64,000 nt of DNA from Blastococcus sp. CT_GayMR20 (GTDB taxonomy: Bacteria > Actinomycetota > Actinomycetes > Mycobacteriales > Geodermatophilaceae). The notes below the pieces were generated by a model. That model saw only the letters and a list, made by a program, of their open reading frames with translations. It searched no databases and had not been told where the DNA came from. The stretch covers positions 1-64,000 of the forward strand of contig NZ_SPQM01000013.1 in assembly GCF_004570345.1 (NCBI RefSeq), in the 5' to 3' direction. Shown piece by piece: positions 42,478 to 50,784 of this stretch (positions within the stretch are counted from its first letter, which is position 1; each line of letters begins with the position of its first letter). The position numbers were made by a program, and so were the translations under genes.

Positions 42478-44030
42478 GCACCTCCGACGGACACGAGCCG
42501 GGTCCGGACGGCGCGGGGTCGCCCTCCGACGGGGCCTTCGCCCGGCCCGCAGGGGCGGGCGCGTTCGACGACGTCCCCCGGCTCGGTCCGCGTCCGGTGA
42601 CGGCGTCCCTCCCTTCCCCGGGCCAGCAGGCGGCCTTCGGGCGCCCGGCGACGGTCGACGGTCCGTTCGCCGACGGCCGGCCGACCGCGCCCCCGCGGCC
42701 GACCCCGCCGCCCCCGGCAGAGGCGCTGCTGCGGGCCTTCGGTCCGGCCGGCACCGGGCAGCGCGGCCTGCAGGAACCGCCCGGCGGGCGCCCGGGACGG
42801 CGGCGCACCGCCACCGGACCGTGGTGGAAGCCCGACGCGCGGAGCGACCCGTGGCGTGACCCGTACGCGCCCGCCGGCCTCGGAGCGCCCGCGGTGTACG
42901 ACGAGGAGACCCAGCCGGGTCCGATCGTCGTCGACCCGAAGGGGCGGAAGAAGCTCCGGCTGCGCGACCTCTCGGTCCGGCTCTGGGTGCTCGGCCTGGT
43001 GGCGGTCCTGCTGGTCGCCGCCATCGGTGGCGGCGCCGGCTGGTACCTGACGAAGACCAACGACGAGACGCCGCTCCTCTCGCCCGGCATGCAGTTGCCG
43101 GAGGTCGACCCCGGCGTCTCGCGGGAACCGGGTTCGGTGTCCGACATCGCCGAGAGCGTGACCCCGGCCGTCGTCTCCATCGAGGTCCGCGTGGGGCAGG
43201 CCGGGGCGACCGGCTCGGGCGTCGTCATCGACGCCGACCAGGGCTACATCGTCACCAACAACCACGTGGTCTCCGGCGCCGACGACGTCGACGGGGCCGA
43301 GATCCGGGCGGTGTTCTTCGACGGCAGCGGCTCGGCGGCCCGCATCGTCGGTCGCGACCCGGCCAGCGACATCGCCGTCCTCAAGGTGGAGAAGCCGGGC
43401 CTCGTGCCCGCCGCGCTCGGCGATTCCGAGGACGTCGTCGTCGGCGACCCCGTGGTCGCCATCGGCTCGCCCCTCGGCCTGGCGGGCACGGTGACGAGCG
43501 GCATCGTCAGCGCACTCGACCGGCCGGTGCGGCTGGCCGGCGAGGGCAGCGACACCAACGCGGTGATCAGCGCTGTGCAGACCGACGCCCCGATCAACCC
43601 GGGCAACTCCGGCGGCGCGCTCGTCGACGCCAGCGGCGCCGTGATCGGCATCAACACCGCGATCGCCTCGGTGGGCGGCGGCAGCGTGGGTCTCGGCTTC
43701 GCCATCCCGATGGACACCGTCCGCGACATCTCCGAGCAGCTCATCTCCACCGGCGAGGCGGTGCACGCCTCCCTCGGTGTGAACACCCGCTCGGTCACCG
43801 ACGGCACCCGCGACGGCGCCCTCGTGCTCAACGTGGAGCCGGGCAGCGCGGCCGCCGCCGCGGGCCTCGAGGAGGAGGACGTCGTCATCGCGGTCGAGGG
43901 CGAGCCCGTCGGCAGCTCCGAGGAGCTCGTCGTCGCCGTCGACGCCCACGACCCCGGGGACACGATCACCGTCGAGGTGGTCCGCAGCGGCAGCTCGCAG
44001 GAGTTCCGGGCGACGCTCGACCGCGCCTGA
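42474..44030 (+). CDS. htrA: HtrA-like S1C serine protease with PDZ domain
   Basis: 518 residues from the CTG. A proline-rich cytoplasmic segment (about 1-160) precedes one transmembrane helix (WVLGLVAVLLVAAIGGGAGW). The trypsin-like domain carries triad residues in IVTNNHVV (His), ASDIAVLKV (Asp) and NPGNSGGAL (Ser). A C-terminal PDZ domain closes with NVEPGSAAAAAGLEEEDVV. It should degrade misfolded envelope proteins and feed back on SigE/RseA. The CTG at 42474 overlaps the rseA stop; the first usual start in frame, GTG 42597, lacks a ribosome site and would remove 41 residues. Confidence 0.92.
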   Translation: MSTSDGHEPGPDGAGSPSDGAFARPAGAGAFDDVPRLGPRPVTASLPSPGQQAAFGRPATVDGPFADGRPTAPPRPTPPPPAEALLRAFGPAGTGQRGLQEPPGGRPGRRRTATGPWWKPDARSDPWRDPYAPAGLGAPAVYDEETQPGPIVVDPKGRKKLRLRDLSVRLWVLGLVAVLLVAAIGGGAGWYLTKTNDETPLLSPGMQLPEVDPGVSREPGSVSDIAESVTPAVVSIEVRVGQAGATGSGVVIDADQGYIVTNNHVVSGADDVDGAEIRAVFFDGSGSAARIVGRDPASDIAVLKVEKPGLVPAALGDSEDVVVGDPVVAIGSPLGLAGTVTSGIVSALDRPVRLAGEGSDTNAVISAVQTDAPINPGNSGGALVDASGAVIGINTAIASVGGGSVGLGFAIPMDTVRDISEQLISTGEAVHASLGVNTRSVTDGTRDGALVLNVEPGSAAAAAGLEEEDVVIAVEGEPVGSSEELVVAVDAHDPGDTITVEVVRSGSSQEFRATLDRA

Positions 44031-44088
44031 CAGAGGACCCCGTCCTCCCCACCCTTCGCACGCTCAGGGCGGTGCCCGGGACGGGGCC
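44031..44088 (+). repeat. Stop-anchored hairpin repeat, copy 3
   Basis: Begins CAGAGGACCCCGTC immediately after the htrA TGA and ends GACGGGGCC; the interior is more diverged (CCCTTCGCACGCTCAGGGC). It separates the sigE operon from the promoter of tatB, whose CATACT starts at the repeat's last base. Confidence 0.78.
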
Positions 44089-44117
44089 ATACTGAGGGGG
44101 ACCGCAGCGGGCGGTCC
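44088..44117 (+). promoter_or_regulatory. Probable tatB promoter and leader hairpin
   Basis: CATACT (44088-44093) is a likely -10. Seven-base arms GGACCGC (44099-44105) and GCGGTCC (44111-44117) would form a hairpin at the very 5' end of the transcript. No clear -35 box, as the upstream side is the repeat. Confidence 0.4.
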
Positions 44118-44135
44118 GGGACGACGGGAGCGGCG

Positions 44136-44489
44136 GTGTTCGACTCGATCGGCTGGCCGGAGATCATCGTCCTGGCCCTCGCCGCGCTCTTCATCTTCGG
44201 CCCCGAGCGGCTGCCGGGGCTGGCCAAGGACGCCGCGACCGGGCTCAAGCGGGTGCGCTCGGCGATCACCGGCGTCCGGCAGCAGGTGAACGAGTCCTTC
44301 GGCGACGACCTGCCCGAGCTGCGCGACCTGGACCTGCGCAAGTACCACCCGAAGACGTTCATCCGCAGCCAGCTGCTGGCTGACGACGAGGACGACAAGC
44401 CGGTGGTGCGCCCCGCGGCCGCCGCCACGCCGGTGTCGCGCCCCCGCGACCACGCGACCCCGCCGCCGTTCGACCCCGACGCGACATAG
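44136..44489 (+). CDS. tatB: Sec-independent (Tat) translocase protein TatB
   Basis: 117 residues starting MFDSIGWPEIIVLALAALFI, then FGPERLPGLAKDAATGLKRV, the TatA/B helix-hinge-amphipathic pattern with the TatB-type glutamate early in the helix. It is part of the membrane receptor of the twin-arginine pathway. Position after htrA agrees with mycobacterial tatB and supports TatB over TatA. GTG start with GGGAG upstream. Confidence 0.93.
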   Translation: MFDSIGWPEIIVLALAALFIFGPERLPGLAKDAATGLKRVRSAITGVRQQVNESFGDDLPELRDLDLRKYHPKTFIRSQLLADDEDDKPVVRPAAAATPVSRPRDHATPPPFDPDAT

Positions 44490-44534
44490 GCCCTCGACCA
44501 GCACGTTCCGGTGCCGCCGCCTACGGTCGGGACC

Positions 44535-44990
44535 GTGACCGACCAGCTGATCTCCGAGAGCATCACCGTCGACGCGCCGCCGGCCGTGGTCTTCGGGATC
44601 CTCGCCGACCCCCGTCAGCACAACCGCATCGACGGGTCCGGCTCGGTCGGCTCGGTCATCTCAGGACCCGAGCGGATCACGGCGAAGGGCCAGACCTTCA
44701 CCGTCCGCATGAAGCTCTTCCACGTCCCGTACGTGATCATGAACCGGGTCGTGGAGTACGAGGCCGACCGCCGGATCGCCTGGCGGCACTTCACCGCCAA
44801 CCGCTGGCGCTACGAGCTCGAACCGACCGCCGACGGCGGGACGACGGTCACCGAGACGTTCGACACCACGCGCGCCAACACGCTCACCGACGCCGTCGTC
44901 CGCCGGGCGAAGTTCTACGAGCGCAACCGGGAGGGCATCGTCGCGACGCTGGAGCGGCTGAAGAAGGCCGCCGAGGCCGACGCCGCCTGA
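44535..44990 (+). CDS. SRPBCC-fold protein
   Basis: 151 residues, polyketide-cyclase/dehydrase-like: ISESITVDAPPAVVFGILADPRQHNRIDGSGSV opening, KLFHVPYVIMNRVVEYEADRRIAWRHF core and a long C-terminal helix (FYERNREGIVATLERLKKAAE). The GTG at 44535 is preceded by TACGGT (44522-44527) with 7 bases between, so it is probably leaderless. An upstream GTG at 44511 would lie on the far side of that box. Ligand unknown. It ends 3 bp before the convergent mrp stop. Confidence 0.83.
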   Translation: MTDQLISESITVDAPPAVVFGILADPRQHNRIDGSGSVGSVISGPERITAKGQTFTVRMKLFHVPYVIMNRVVEYEADRRIAWRHFTANRWRYELEPTADGGTTVTETFDTTRANTLTDAVVRRAKFYERNREGIVATLERLKKAAEADAA

Positions 44991-44993
44991 GCG

Positions 44994-46145
44994 CTACTTC
45001 CGGACCGGCGTGAGGCCGAGCGACATCCCGGACAGCCCGCGCTGACGCACGGCGAGACCGTCGGCGATCTTCTCCAGCGCCTGCGCGGCCGGGGAGTCGG
45101 GCTGGGCCAGGACGATCGGCGCACCGGCGTCGCCGGCCTCGCGCAACCGCGTGTCCAGCGGGATCTGGCCGAGCAGCGGCACCCGGGCACCGAGGGTGCG
45201 GGTCAGCGCGTCGGAGACGGCCTCGCCGCCGCCGGAGCCGAAGATCTCCATGCGCTCGCCGGTGGGCAGCTCCAGCCAGGACATGTTCTCGACCACGCCG
45301 ACCACCTGCTGGTGGGTCTGGGTGGCGATCGCGCCCGCCCGCTCGGCCACCTCGGCCGCGGCGAGCTGCGGCGTCGTCACGACGAGGATCTCGGCGTTCG
45401 GCACCAGCTGGGCGACCGAGATCGCGACGTCACCGGTGCCGGGCGGGAGGTCCATGAGCAGGACGTCGAGGTCGCCCCACCACACGTCGGCGAGGAACTG
45501 CTGCAGCGCCCGGTGCAGCATCGGCCCGCGCCACACGACCGGGGTGTTGCCCGGCGTGAACATGCCGATCGAGATGACCTTCACGCCGTAGGACTGCGGC
45601 GGCATGATCATGTTGTCGACCTGGGTCGGCTTGTCGTCGACGCCCAGCATGCGCGGCACCGAGTGCCCGTAGATGTCGGCGTCCACGACCCCGACCGACA
45701 GCCCCCGCTTGGCCAGCGCCGCGGCCAGGTTCACCGTGACCGACGACTTGCCGACCCCACCCTTGCCCGAGGCGACCGCGTAGACGCGGGTCAGCGACCC
45801 CGGCTGGGCGAACGGGATGACCGGCTCGGCAGCGTCGGAACCGCGGACGGTGCGGCGCAGCTCGGCGCGCTGCTCGTCGCTCATCACGTCGAGGACGACC
45901 GACACCGACGTGACACCGGGGACGGCGGACACGGCCTGGGTCACGCGGTTGGTGATCGTCTCGCGCATCGGGCAGCCGGAGACGGTCAGGTAGACGTCGA
46001 CGCGGACGGAGCCGTCGGCGCCGATCTGCACGTCCTTGACCATGCCCAGTTCGGTCAGCGGGCGGTTGATCTCCGGGTCCTGGACGGTGGCCAGAGCGGC
46101 GTTGACGGCGTCGAGCGCCGGCGAGCCGGTCAGCGTGTCGGACAT
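44994..46145 (-). CDS. mrp: Mrp/ApbC-family Fe-S cluster carrier ATPase
   Basis: 383 residues. The N-terminal DUF59/MIP18-like domain (VQDPEINRPLTELGMVKDV, VSGCPMRETITNRV) precedes a deviant Walker A P-loop domain: VASGKGGVGKSSVTVNLAAAL, then DADIYGHSVPRMLG and MDLPPGTGDVAISV. Mrp proteins transfer iron-sulfur clusters to apo-enzymes. The C-terminal CXXC seen in some homologues is absent. ATG at 46145 has AAGGAG about 11 bases upstream. Matches mycobacterial Rv1229c in context. Confidence 0.93.
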   Translation of the reverse strand: MSDTLTGSPALDAVNAALATVQDPEINRPLTELGMVKDVQIGADGSVRVDVYLTVSGCPMRETITNRVTQAVSAVPGVTSVSVVLDVMSDEQRAELRRTVRGSDAAEPVIPFAQPGSLTRVYAVASGKGGVGKSSVTVNLAAALAKRGLSVGVVDADIYGHSVPRMLGVDDKPTQVDNMIMPPQSYGVKVISIGMFTPGNTPVVWRGPMLHRALQQFLADVWWGDLDVLLMDLPPGTGDVAISVAQLVPNAEILVVTTPQLAAAEVAERAGAIATQTHQQVVGVVENMSWLELPTGERMEIFGSGGGEAVSDALTRTLGARVPLLGQIPLDTRLREAGDAGAPIVLAQPDSPAAQALEKIADGLAVRQRGLSGMSLGLTPVRK

Positions 46146-46285
46146 CGTTGCGTGTGTCTCCTTCGACGGGGGCCCCGGTCGGCGGTCGGCGAGAACGCGA
46201 CGACCTGCACGATCGGGTCGCCTGCAACTGTACGGCGGGACGCCCACAGCGCCGCCCGGGGCGGAGTGATCTGCTGCGCACTCGT

Positions 46286-46305
46286 GGTCTGAGGTACCTC
46301 AGACC
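46286..46305. promoter_or_regulatory. Perfect 20-bp palindrome
   Basis: GGTCTGAGGTACCTCAGACC reads identically on both strands. It lies about 140 bp upstream of mrp and 90 bp upstream of the divergent small gene, inside a 250-bp intergenic region. With no loop it is a poor terminator and a good dimeric-regulator operator. Confidence 0.7.
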
Positions 46306-46395
46306 GGCGGGCGCTTCGCCTAGGGACCGCGGCGACCCGGGGACTGCGCGGTCGACCGATGCCCGGAGGCACCCCTCAGAACGAGGGTCGTCGCC

Positions 46396-46710
46396 ATGAC
46401 CACGACATCGCTCCTCAGCCCCTCCGCCTCCCGCACGGACGACCTCCGCGCTCAGATCGACGACGCCCTGTCGGCCGCTGCCCAGGACGACGCCGTCGAA
46501 CGCTGGTCCAGCCACACGTCCGCCGGTCGACGCCTTCTCTCCCTCGCCGCACAGGCCCGGCGGGCCGCCGCCGCCCTCGGTGCGGACGGCGGGGTACCGC
46601 TCGTCGCCGGTCCGGGAATCGTGGTGCTCCGCGAGCTGGCCGCAGCCGCCCACCTGCTGGACGAGGCCGCCGCAGGAGCCGGCTCCCGGCAGCTGCCCGA
46701 GGTGGCGTGA
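46396..46710 (+). CDS. Small alanine-rich hypothetical protein
   Basis: 104 residues, predicted mostly helical (RAQIDDALSAAAQDDAVERW and LREILAAA-like stretches such as LRELAAAAHLLDEAAAG), no membrane segment or cysteine. I do not recognise a family. ATG start; weak GAGGGT ribosome site 12 bases upstream. A perfect 20-bp palindrome lies 90 bp upstream, so it may be specifically regulated. Codon use is like its neighbours. Confidence 0.65.
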   Translation: MTTTSLLSPSASRTDDLRAQIDDALSAAAQDDAVERWSSHTSAGRRLLSLAAQARRAAAALGADGGVPLVAGPGIVVLRELAAAAHLLDEAAAGAGSRQLPEVA

Positions 46711-46746
46711 CCTGAGCGCCACGGCGGCTCGTTAGGGTCGCCAGAC

Positions 46747-47442
46747 ATGTCCGCCCCCACCCGATCGTCGGTCCTCCGCGACGCGATCGGTCTGGGGTTG
46801 GCGGTGGGGCTCTACGGCGCGGCGTTCGGCGCCGCGGCCGATGCGGCGGGGCTGGACCTGTGGCAGGCGATGACCCTCTCGGCGCTGATGTTCACCGGTG
46901 CCTCGCAGTTCGCGCTGGTCGGCGTCCTGGGGGCCGGGGGGAGCGCGCTCGCCGCCGTCGGCAGCGCCCTGCTGCTGGGCACCCGGAACTCGGTCTACGG
47001 CGTGCGCCTGCTGCCGCTGCTGCAGCCGCGCGGCGTCCTCCGCCGGCTGGGCACGGCGCACTGGGTCATCGACGAGACGACGGCGCTGTCCATCGCGGCC
47101 CCCGACCGGGCGCTGGCGCGACTGGCCTTCCTCGCCGGCGGCGCCTCGATCTTCCTGATGTGGAACGCGACGACGGTGATCGGCGCGCTCGGTGCGGCCG
47201 CCCTCACCGGGCCGGCGCTCGCCGCGCTCGACGCCGTCGTCCCGGCCGCCTTCCTCGCGCTGCTCTGGCCCCGACTGAGGAAGGGGTTCCCGGAGGCCGG
47301 CGTCCAGCTGCGGGTCGCCATCGGCGGCGCCGCCGTCGCCCTCGCGCTCACGCCGTTCGTGCCGGCCGGAGTGCAGGTCGTCGCGGCCGTCGTCGCAGTG
47401 GGCCTCGCCGGGCGACCGCGGACCCGGGAGGTGCAGACGTGA
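46747..47442 (+). CDS. azlC: AzlC-family branched-chain amino acid exporter, large subunit
   Basis: 231 residues with about seven helices and AzlC signatures LMFTGASQFALVGVLGAGG and LLGTRNSVYGVRL. With AzlD it exports branched-chain amino acids or analogues (BrnFE type). The ATG is preceded by TAGGGT (46733-46738) with 8 bases between, so the mRNA is probably leaderless. Overlaps azlD by GTGA. Confidence 0.92.
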   Translation: MSAPTRSSVLRDAIGLGLAVGLYGAAFGAAADAAGLDLWQAMTLSALMFTGASQFALVGVLGAGGSALAAVGSALLLGTRNSVYGVRLLPLLQPRGVLRRLGTAHWVIDETTALSIAAPDRALARLAFLAGGASIFLMWNATTVIGALGAAALTGPALAALDAVVPAAFLALLWPRLRKGFPEAGVQLRVAIGGAAVALALTPFVPAGVQVVAAVVAVGLAGRPRTREVQT

Positions 47443-47756
47443 GCGGGGCGGCGCTGTGGGCGGCGGTCCTGGCCGCGTCGCTGGGCTGCTACCTGCTGAA
47501 GCTCGCCGGCCTGGCGGTGCCGGCCGCCTGGGTGGAGCAGCCGTGGATCGCGCGGATCGTCGACTTCGTGCCGGCCGCGCTGCTGGCCGCCCTCGTCGCG
47601 GTGCAGGCGTTCGCCAGCGGGCAGTCCCTCGTGGTGGACGGCCGCCTGGCCGGGCTCCTGGTGGCCGCGGTCGCGCTGGCGTTCCGCGCGCCGTTCATCG
47701 TCGTCCTGCTGCTGGCGGGTGCCGCGGGGGCGCTCGTGCACGTCATCGCCGGATGA
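47439..47756 (+). CDS. azlD: AzlD-family transporter subunit
   Basis: 105 residues with about three to four helices, including the short AzlD pattern LLKLAGLAVPAAWVEQPWIARIVDFVPAALLAALVAVQAF. It is the small subunit of the two-component branched-chain amino acid exporter. GTG overlaps azlC and its own stop overlaps the next ATG, making a three-gene coupled run. Confidence 0.9.
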   Translation: MSGAALWAAVLAASLGCYLLKLAGLAVPAAWVEQPWIARIVDFVPAALLAALVAVQAFASGQSLVVDGRLAGLLVAAVALAFRAPFIVVLLLAGAAGALVHVIAG

Positions 47757-48343
47757 CGCTCGACCAGCGGTCCGGCGTCCGGGTGGATCGACGCGTCGTC
47801 GGCGGGTTCGCCGCCTTCGGCCTGCTCGCCGGGATCGCGGCCAAGGTCGGCGACGAGTCCGGCTGGAGCTGGGCGGGCGACCTCGGCTCCTATCCGGCCG
47901 CGTGGGTGCTCGCCGTGGCGCTGATCGGGCGGGCCGCCCCCGCCTGGCGGACCGCCGCCGTCCGGGCCGCGGTCTTCTTCGCGGCGATGACGGTGGCCTA
48001 CTACGCCTATGCCGCCTGGGTGCTCGGGTTCGGGTGGAACCGGCTGCTGCCGGTGTGGCTGTTGCTGTCCGCGACCGCTGTCGCCTGCGCCGCGGTGGCG
48101 GCGTGGTGGGGCACCCGCCGGCCAGGTCCGCTGCCAGGGGCGCTGATGGCCGCAGCCGCGGGCATCGTCCTCGCGGGGCGCGGAGCAGGCATCCAGCTCG
48201 TCGTGGACGTCGTCGTGGCGGTGGTGCTCGTCCTGCTGCTGCCCCGCCACGGCAGCACACGGGTGTGGGCGCTCGTCCTGACACTGCCGATGGCGTGGCT
48301 CGGCGGGCGCGGCCTGGACCTCCTCGCCGCGGTCGTGTCCTGA
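47753..48343 (+). CDS. Six-helix membrane protein, DUF6518-like
   Basis: 196 residues with about six hydrophobic helices and a conserved-looking AAWRTAAVRAAVFFAAMTVAYYAY segment. The size and helix pattern resemble proteins labelled DUF6518; this is a tentative assignment. ATG overlaps the azlD stop (ATGA). Association with the azl exporter is positional only. Confidence 0.65.
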   Translation: MTLDQRSGVRVDRRVVGGFAAFGLLAGIAAKVGDESGWSWAGDLGSYPAAWVLAVALIGRAAPAWRTAAVRAAVFFAAMTVAYYAYAAWVLGFGWNRLLPVWLLLSATAVACAAVAAWWGTRRPGPLPGALMAAAAGIVLAGRGAGIQLVVDVVVAVVLVLLLPRHGSTRVWALVLTLPMAWLGGRGLDLLAAVVS

Positions 48344-48352
48344 CGGCCCGGG

Positions 48353-48847
48353 TCAGAACAGGCGGTCGGCGCGCTGCTCGAGGTCGAGCAGGAACCGCTT
48401 GCGCGGCAGTCCGCCGCCGAAGCCGATGAGGCTGCCGTCCGCCCCGATCACCCGGTGGCAGGGGACGACGACGGCCAGCGGGTTGCGCCCGTTGGCGGCC
48501 CCGACGGCCTGTGCGCCGCCGGGTTCGCCGACCGCCCTGGCGACGTAGCCGTAGGACCGGGTCTCGCCGTAGGGGATCAGGGTCAGCTGGTGCCACACGG
48601 CCAGCTCGAAGTCGCTGCCGACCGGTCGGAGGGGCAGGTCGAACGTCGCCCGGTCGCCGGCGAAGTACTCGCCGAGCTGGCGGGCGGCGTCGGCGATCTC
48701 CTCGTCGCTCCGCTCTCCGAGCACCTCCGGGTCGAGGGCGGCCGGCGGCGACATGGCGACGCGGAGCAGCGTGCCGTCCGCACCGACGACGGTCAGCGGG
48801 CCGATCGGGGACGGCACCACGGCGTGCGTCCTGCCGGGTGATCGCAC
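48353..48847 (-). CDS. ogt: Methylated-DNA-protein-cysteine methyltransferase
   Basis: 164 residues. Suicidal O6-alkylguanine repair protein with the active-site motif VVPCHRVIGADG and the helix-turn-helix segment SYGYVARAVGEPGGAQAVGAANGRNP. The GTG at 48847 follows TACGGT (48854-48859, minus strand) by 6 bases, again leaderless. Second DNA-alkylation repair gene in the window after tag. Confidence 0.95.
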   Translation of the reverse strand: MRSPGRTHAVVPSPIGPLTVVGADGTLLRVAMSPPAALDPEVLGERSDEEIADAARQLGEYFAGDRATFDLPLRPVGSDFELAVWHQLTLIPYGETRSYGYVARAVGEPGGAQAVGAANGRNPLAVVVPCHRVIGADGSLIGFGGGLPRKRFLLDLEQRADRLF

Positions 48848-49005
48848 GGCCCGACCGTAACGCCGGGTTCCGACAGTTCCCAGCCGTCGACCCAGCGGAT
48901 CTCGCCGTCGACGGGGGTGCTCGGGGGGACAGCCCGGCCTCGGCGGCGTGCTCCACGCGCAGCGGCTCGAGGGCGGACGCGGAGTGCGCAGCGGAGGGGG
49001 CGTTC

Positions 49006-49545
49006 CTACCCCGTGGGATCGGCGCTCGTCAGCGCCCCCTGGTCGCGCTTCTTCTTCGACTTCTTCTCGCGCTTCTCGGCGTCCTCGTCCTCGGTGAACA
49101 CCCGGCTCAGCTCGCTGCGGATGAAGTCACGGGTGGCCAGCTCGCCGACCGCCACGCGCAGCGAGGCGAGCTCGCGGGCGAGGTACTCGGTGTCGGCGCG
49201 GACGGAGGCGGCCCGCGCGCGGTCCTCCTCGGCCTGCACCCGGTCGCGGTCGGCCTGCCGGTTCTGCGCGAGGAGGATCAGCGGCGCGGCGTAGGCGGCC
49301 TGGGTCGAGAACGCCAGGTTGAGCAGGATGAACGGGTACGGGTCCCAGCGCAGCCGGACGGCGGCCACGTTCAGCGTGATCCAGACGATCACGATGATCG
49401 TCTGGACGGCGAGGAACCGGCCGGTGCCCAGGAACCGGGCGATGCCCTCGGCGAAGTTGCCGACGGCGTCCGGGTTGAGCCGCAGGAACCCGGTGAGGCT
49501 GCGGGTCCTGCTGCGGGGTATGTCGAGCCGGGGCGCGTCAGCCAC
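49006..49545 (-). CDS. DUF1003 membrane protein
   Basis: 179 residues. Two transmembrane helices (FLAVQTIIVIVWITLNVAAV, and the hairpin FILLNLAFSTQAAYAAPLILLAQNRQ) are the DUF1003 signature, followed by a coiled-coil-like region and a lysine/glutamate-rich tail. GTG start overlaps the MgtE-N gene stop by 8 bp, so the two are co-translated. Function unknown; pairing with an MgtE-N/CBS protein is conserved. Confidence 0.9.
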   Translation of the reverse strand: MADAPRLDIPRSRTRSLTGFLRLNPDAVGNFAEGIARFLGTGRFLAVQTIIVIVWITLNVAAVRLRWDPYPFILLNLAFSTQAAYAAPLILLAQNRQADRDRVQAEEDRARAASVRADTEYLARELASLRVAVGELATRDFIRSELSRVFTEDEDAEKREKKSKKKRDQGALTSADPTG

Positions 49546-50776
49546 GACGTGCCCGCTCGCGCCAGTCGTCGGGCAGCAGGTGGTCGAGCACGTCGTCCAC
49601 GCTGACGGCGCCCACCAACCGGCCCTGCGCGTCGACCACCGGGGCGGCGACGAGGTTGTACGTCGCGAAGTAGCGCGTCACCTCCGCCAGCGGTGCCTCC
49701 GGCTTGAGCGGCTCGAGGTCGTCGAGGACGCCGCTCACCAGGCTCGACGGAGGCTCGCGCAGCAGCCGCTGGATGTGGGCGAGGCCGAGGTAGCGGCCGG
49801 TGGGTGTCGCCGCCGGCGGCCGGCAGACGTACACCTGACTGGCCAGGGACGGCGTCAGCTCCGGTTCGCGCACCCGCGCGAGCGCCTCGGCGATCGTCGC
49901 GTCGGGCGTGAGGATCACCGGCTCGCTGGTCATCATGCCGCCGGCGGTGTCCTCGGAGTACTTGAGCAGCTGGCGCACCGGCTCGGCCTCGTCGGGCTCC
50001 ATGAGTTCCAGCAGCCGGTTGCGGTCGACGTTGGAGAGCTCGGCCAGCAGGTCGGCGGCGTCGTCCGGGTCCATGGCCTCGAGCACGTCGGCGGCCCGGC
50101 GCTCCTCCAGAGTCCCCAGGATGACGATCTGTTCGGCCTCGGGCAGCTCGCCCAGGACGTCGGCCAGCCGCTCGTCGTCCATCGCCTCGGCGACCTCGTG
50201 CCGTCGCTTGATCGGCAGCTCCTGCAGCGCGTGCGCGACGTCGGCGGGGTTGAGGTCGCGGTAGGTGGCGATCAGGGTCTCGGCCCCCTGGCCGGTCTGC
50301 GGCAGCGCCAGCCCCTCGACCTCGTCCCACGACACCTGGTGCAGCTGCCCGCGGCGGCCGAGGCGGCCCGGCTCCTGCACGGCGAGCCGTGAGAGCACCC
50401 AGTCGCCGGTGCGCGTCTGCTCGATGCCGGCGTCCACCACGTGAGCGGGACGGCCCGACTCGAGGATGCGCACCGTCCGGTCCAGCAGCTCGCCGAGCAC
50501 CAGCGTCTCGCCGGCCCGCTGCTCGAAGCGCTTGAGGTTGAGCGTGCCCGACGCGAGCATCACCGCGCCGGGGTCGACCGCGGTCACCCGGCCCATCGGG
50601 ACGAAGATGCGCCGGCGGGCGACCACCTCGACGACGAGGCCCAGCACGCGGGGCGCGGCCGATCCGACCCGGAGCGCCACGACGACGTCCCGCACCTTGC
50701 CGACGCGGTCGCCGTTGGGGTCGAACACGGTCAGCCCGGCGAGCCGGGAGACGTACGCCCTGCTCGCGGAGGTCAC
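49538..50776 (-). CDS. PRC-barrel / MgtE N-domain / CBS protein
   Basis: 412 residues. An N-terminal PRC-barrel-like segment (RLAGLTVFDPNGDRVGKVRDVVV) precedes the MgtE intracellular helical domain (DERLADVLGELPEAEQIVILGTL, MDPDDAADLLAELSNVDRNRLLELMEPDEA). Two CBS motifs follow (MTSEPVILTPDATIAEALARVR and the C-terminal DAQGRLVGAVSVDDVLDHLL). The MgtE channel domain is missing, so it is a soluble Mg2+/nucleotide sensor relative (Rv1232c type). GTG is preceded by TAACCT with 8 bases between. Confidence 0.9.
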   Translation of the reverse strand: MTSASRAYVSRLAGLTVFDPNGDRVGKVRDVVVALRVGSAAPRVLGLVVEVVARRRIFVPMGRVTAVDPGAVMLASGTLNLKRFEQRAGETLVLGELLDRTVRILESGRPAHVVDAGIEQTRTGDWVLSRLAVQEPGRLGRRGQLHQVSWDEVEGLALPQTGQGAETLIATYRDLNPADVAHALQELPIKRRHEVAEAMDDERLADVLGELPEAEQIVILGTLEERRAADVLEAMDPDDAADLLAELSNVDRNRLLELMEPDEAEPVRQLLKYSEDTAGGMMTSEPVILTPDATIAEALARVREPELTPSLASQVYVCRPPAATPTGRYLGLAHIQRLLREPPSSLVSGVLDDLEPLKPEAPLAEVTRYFATYNLVAAPVVDAQGRLVGAVSVDDVLDHLLPDDWRERARRG

Positions 50777-50784
50777 GATCGGTG

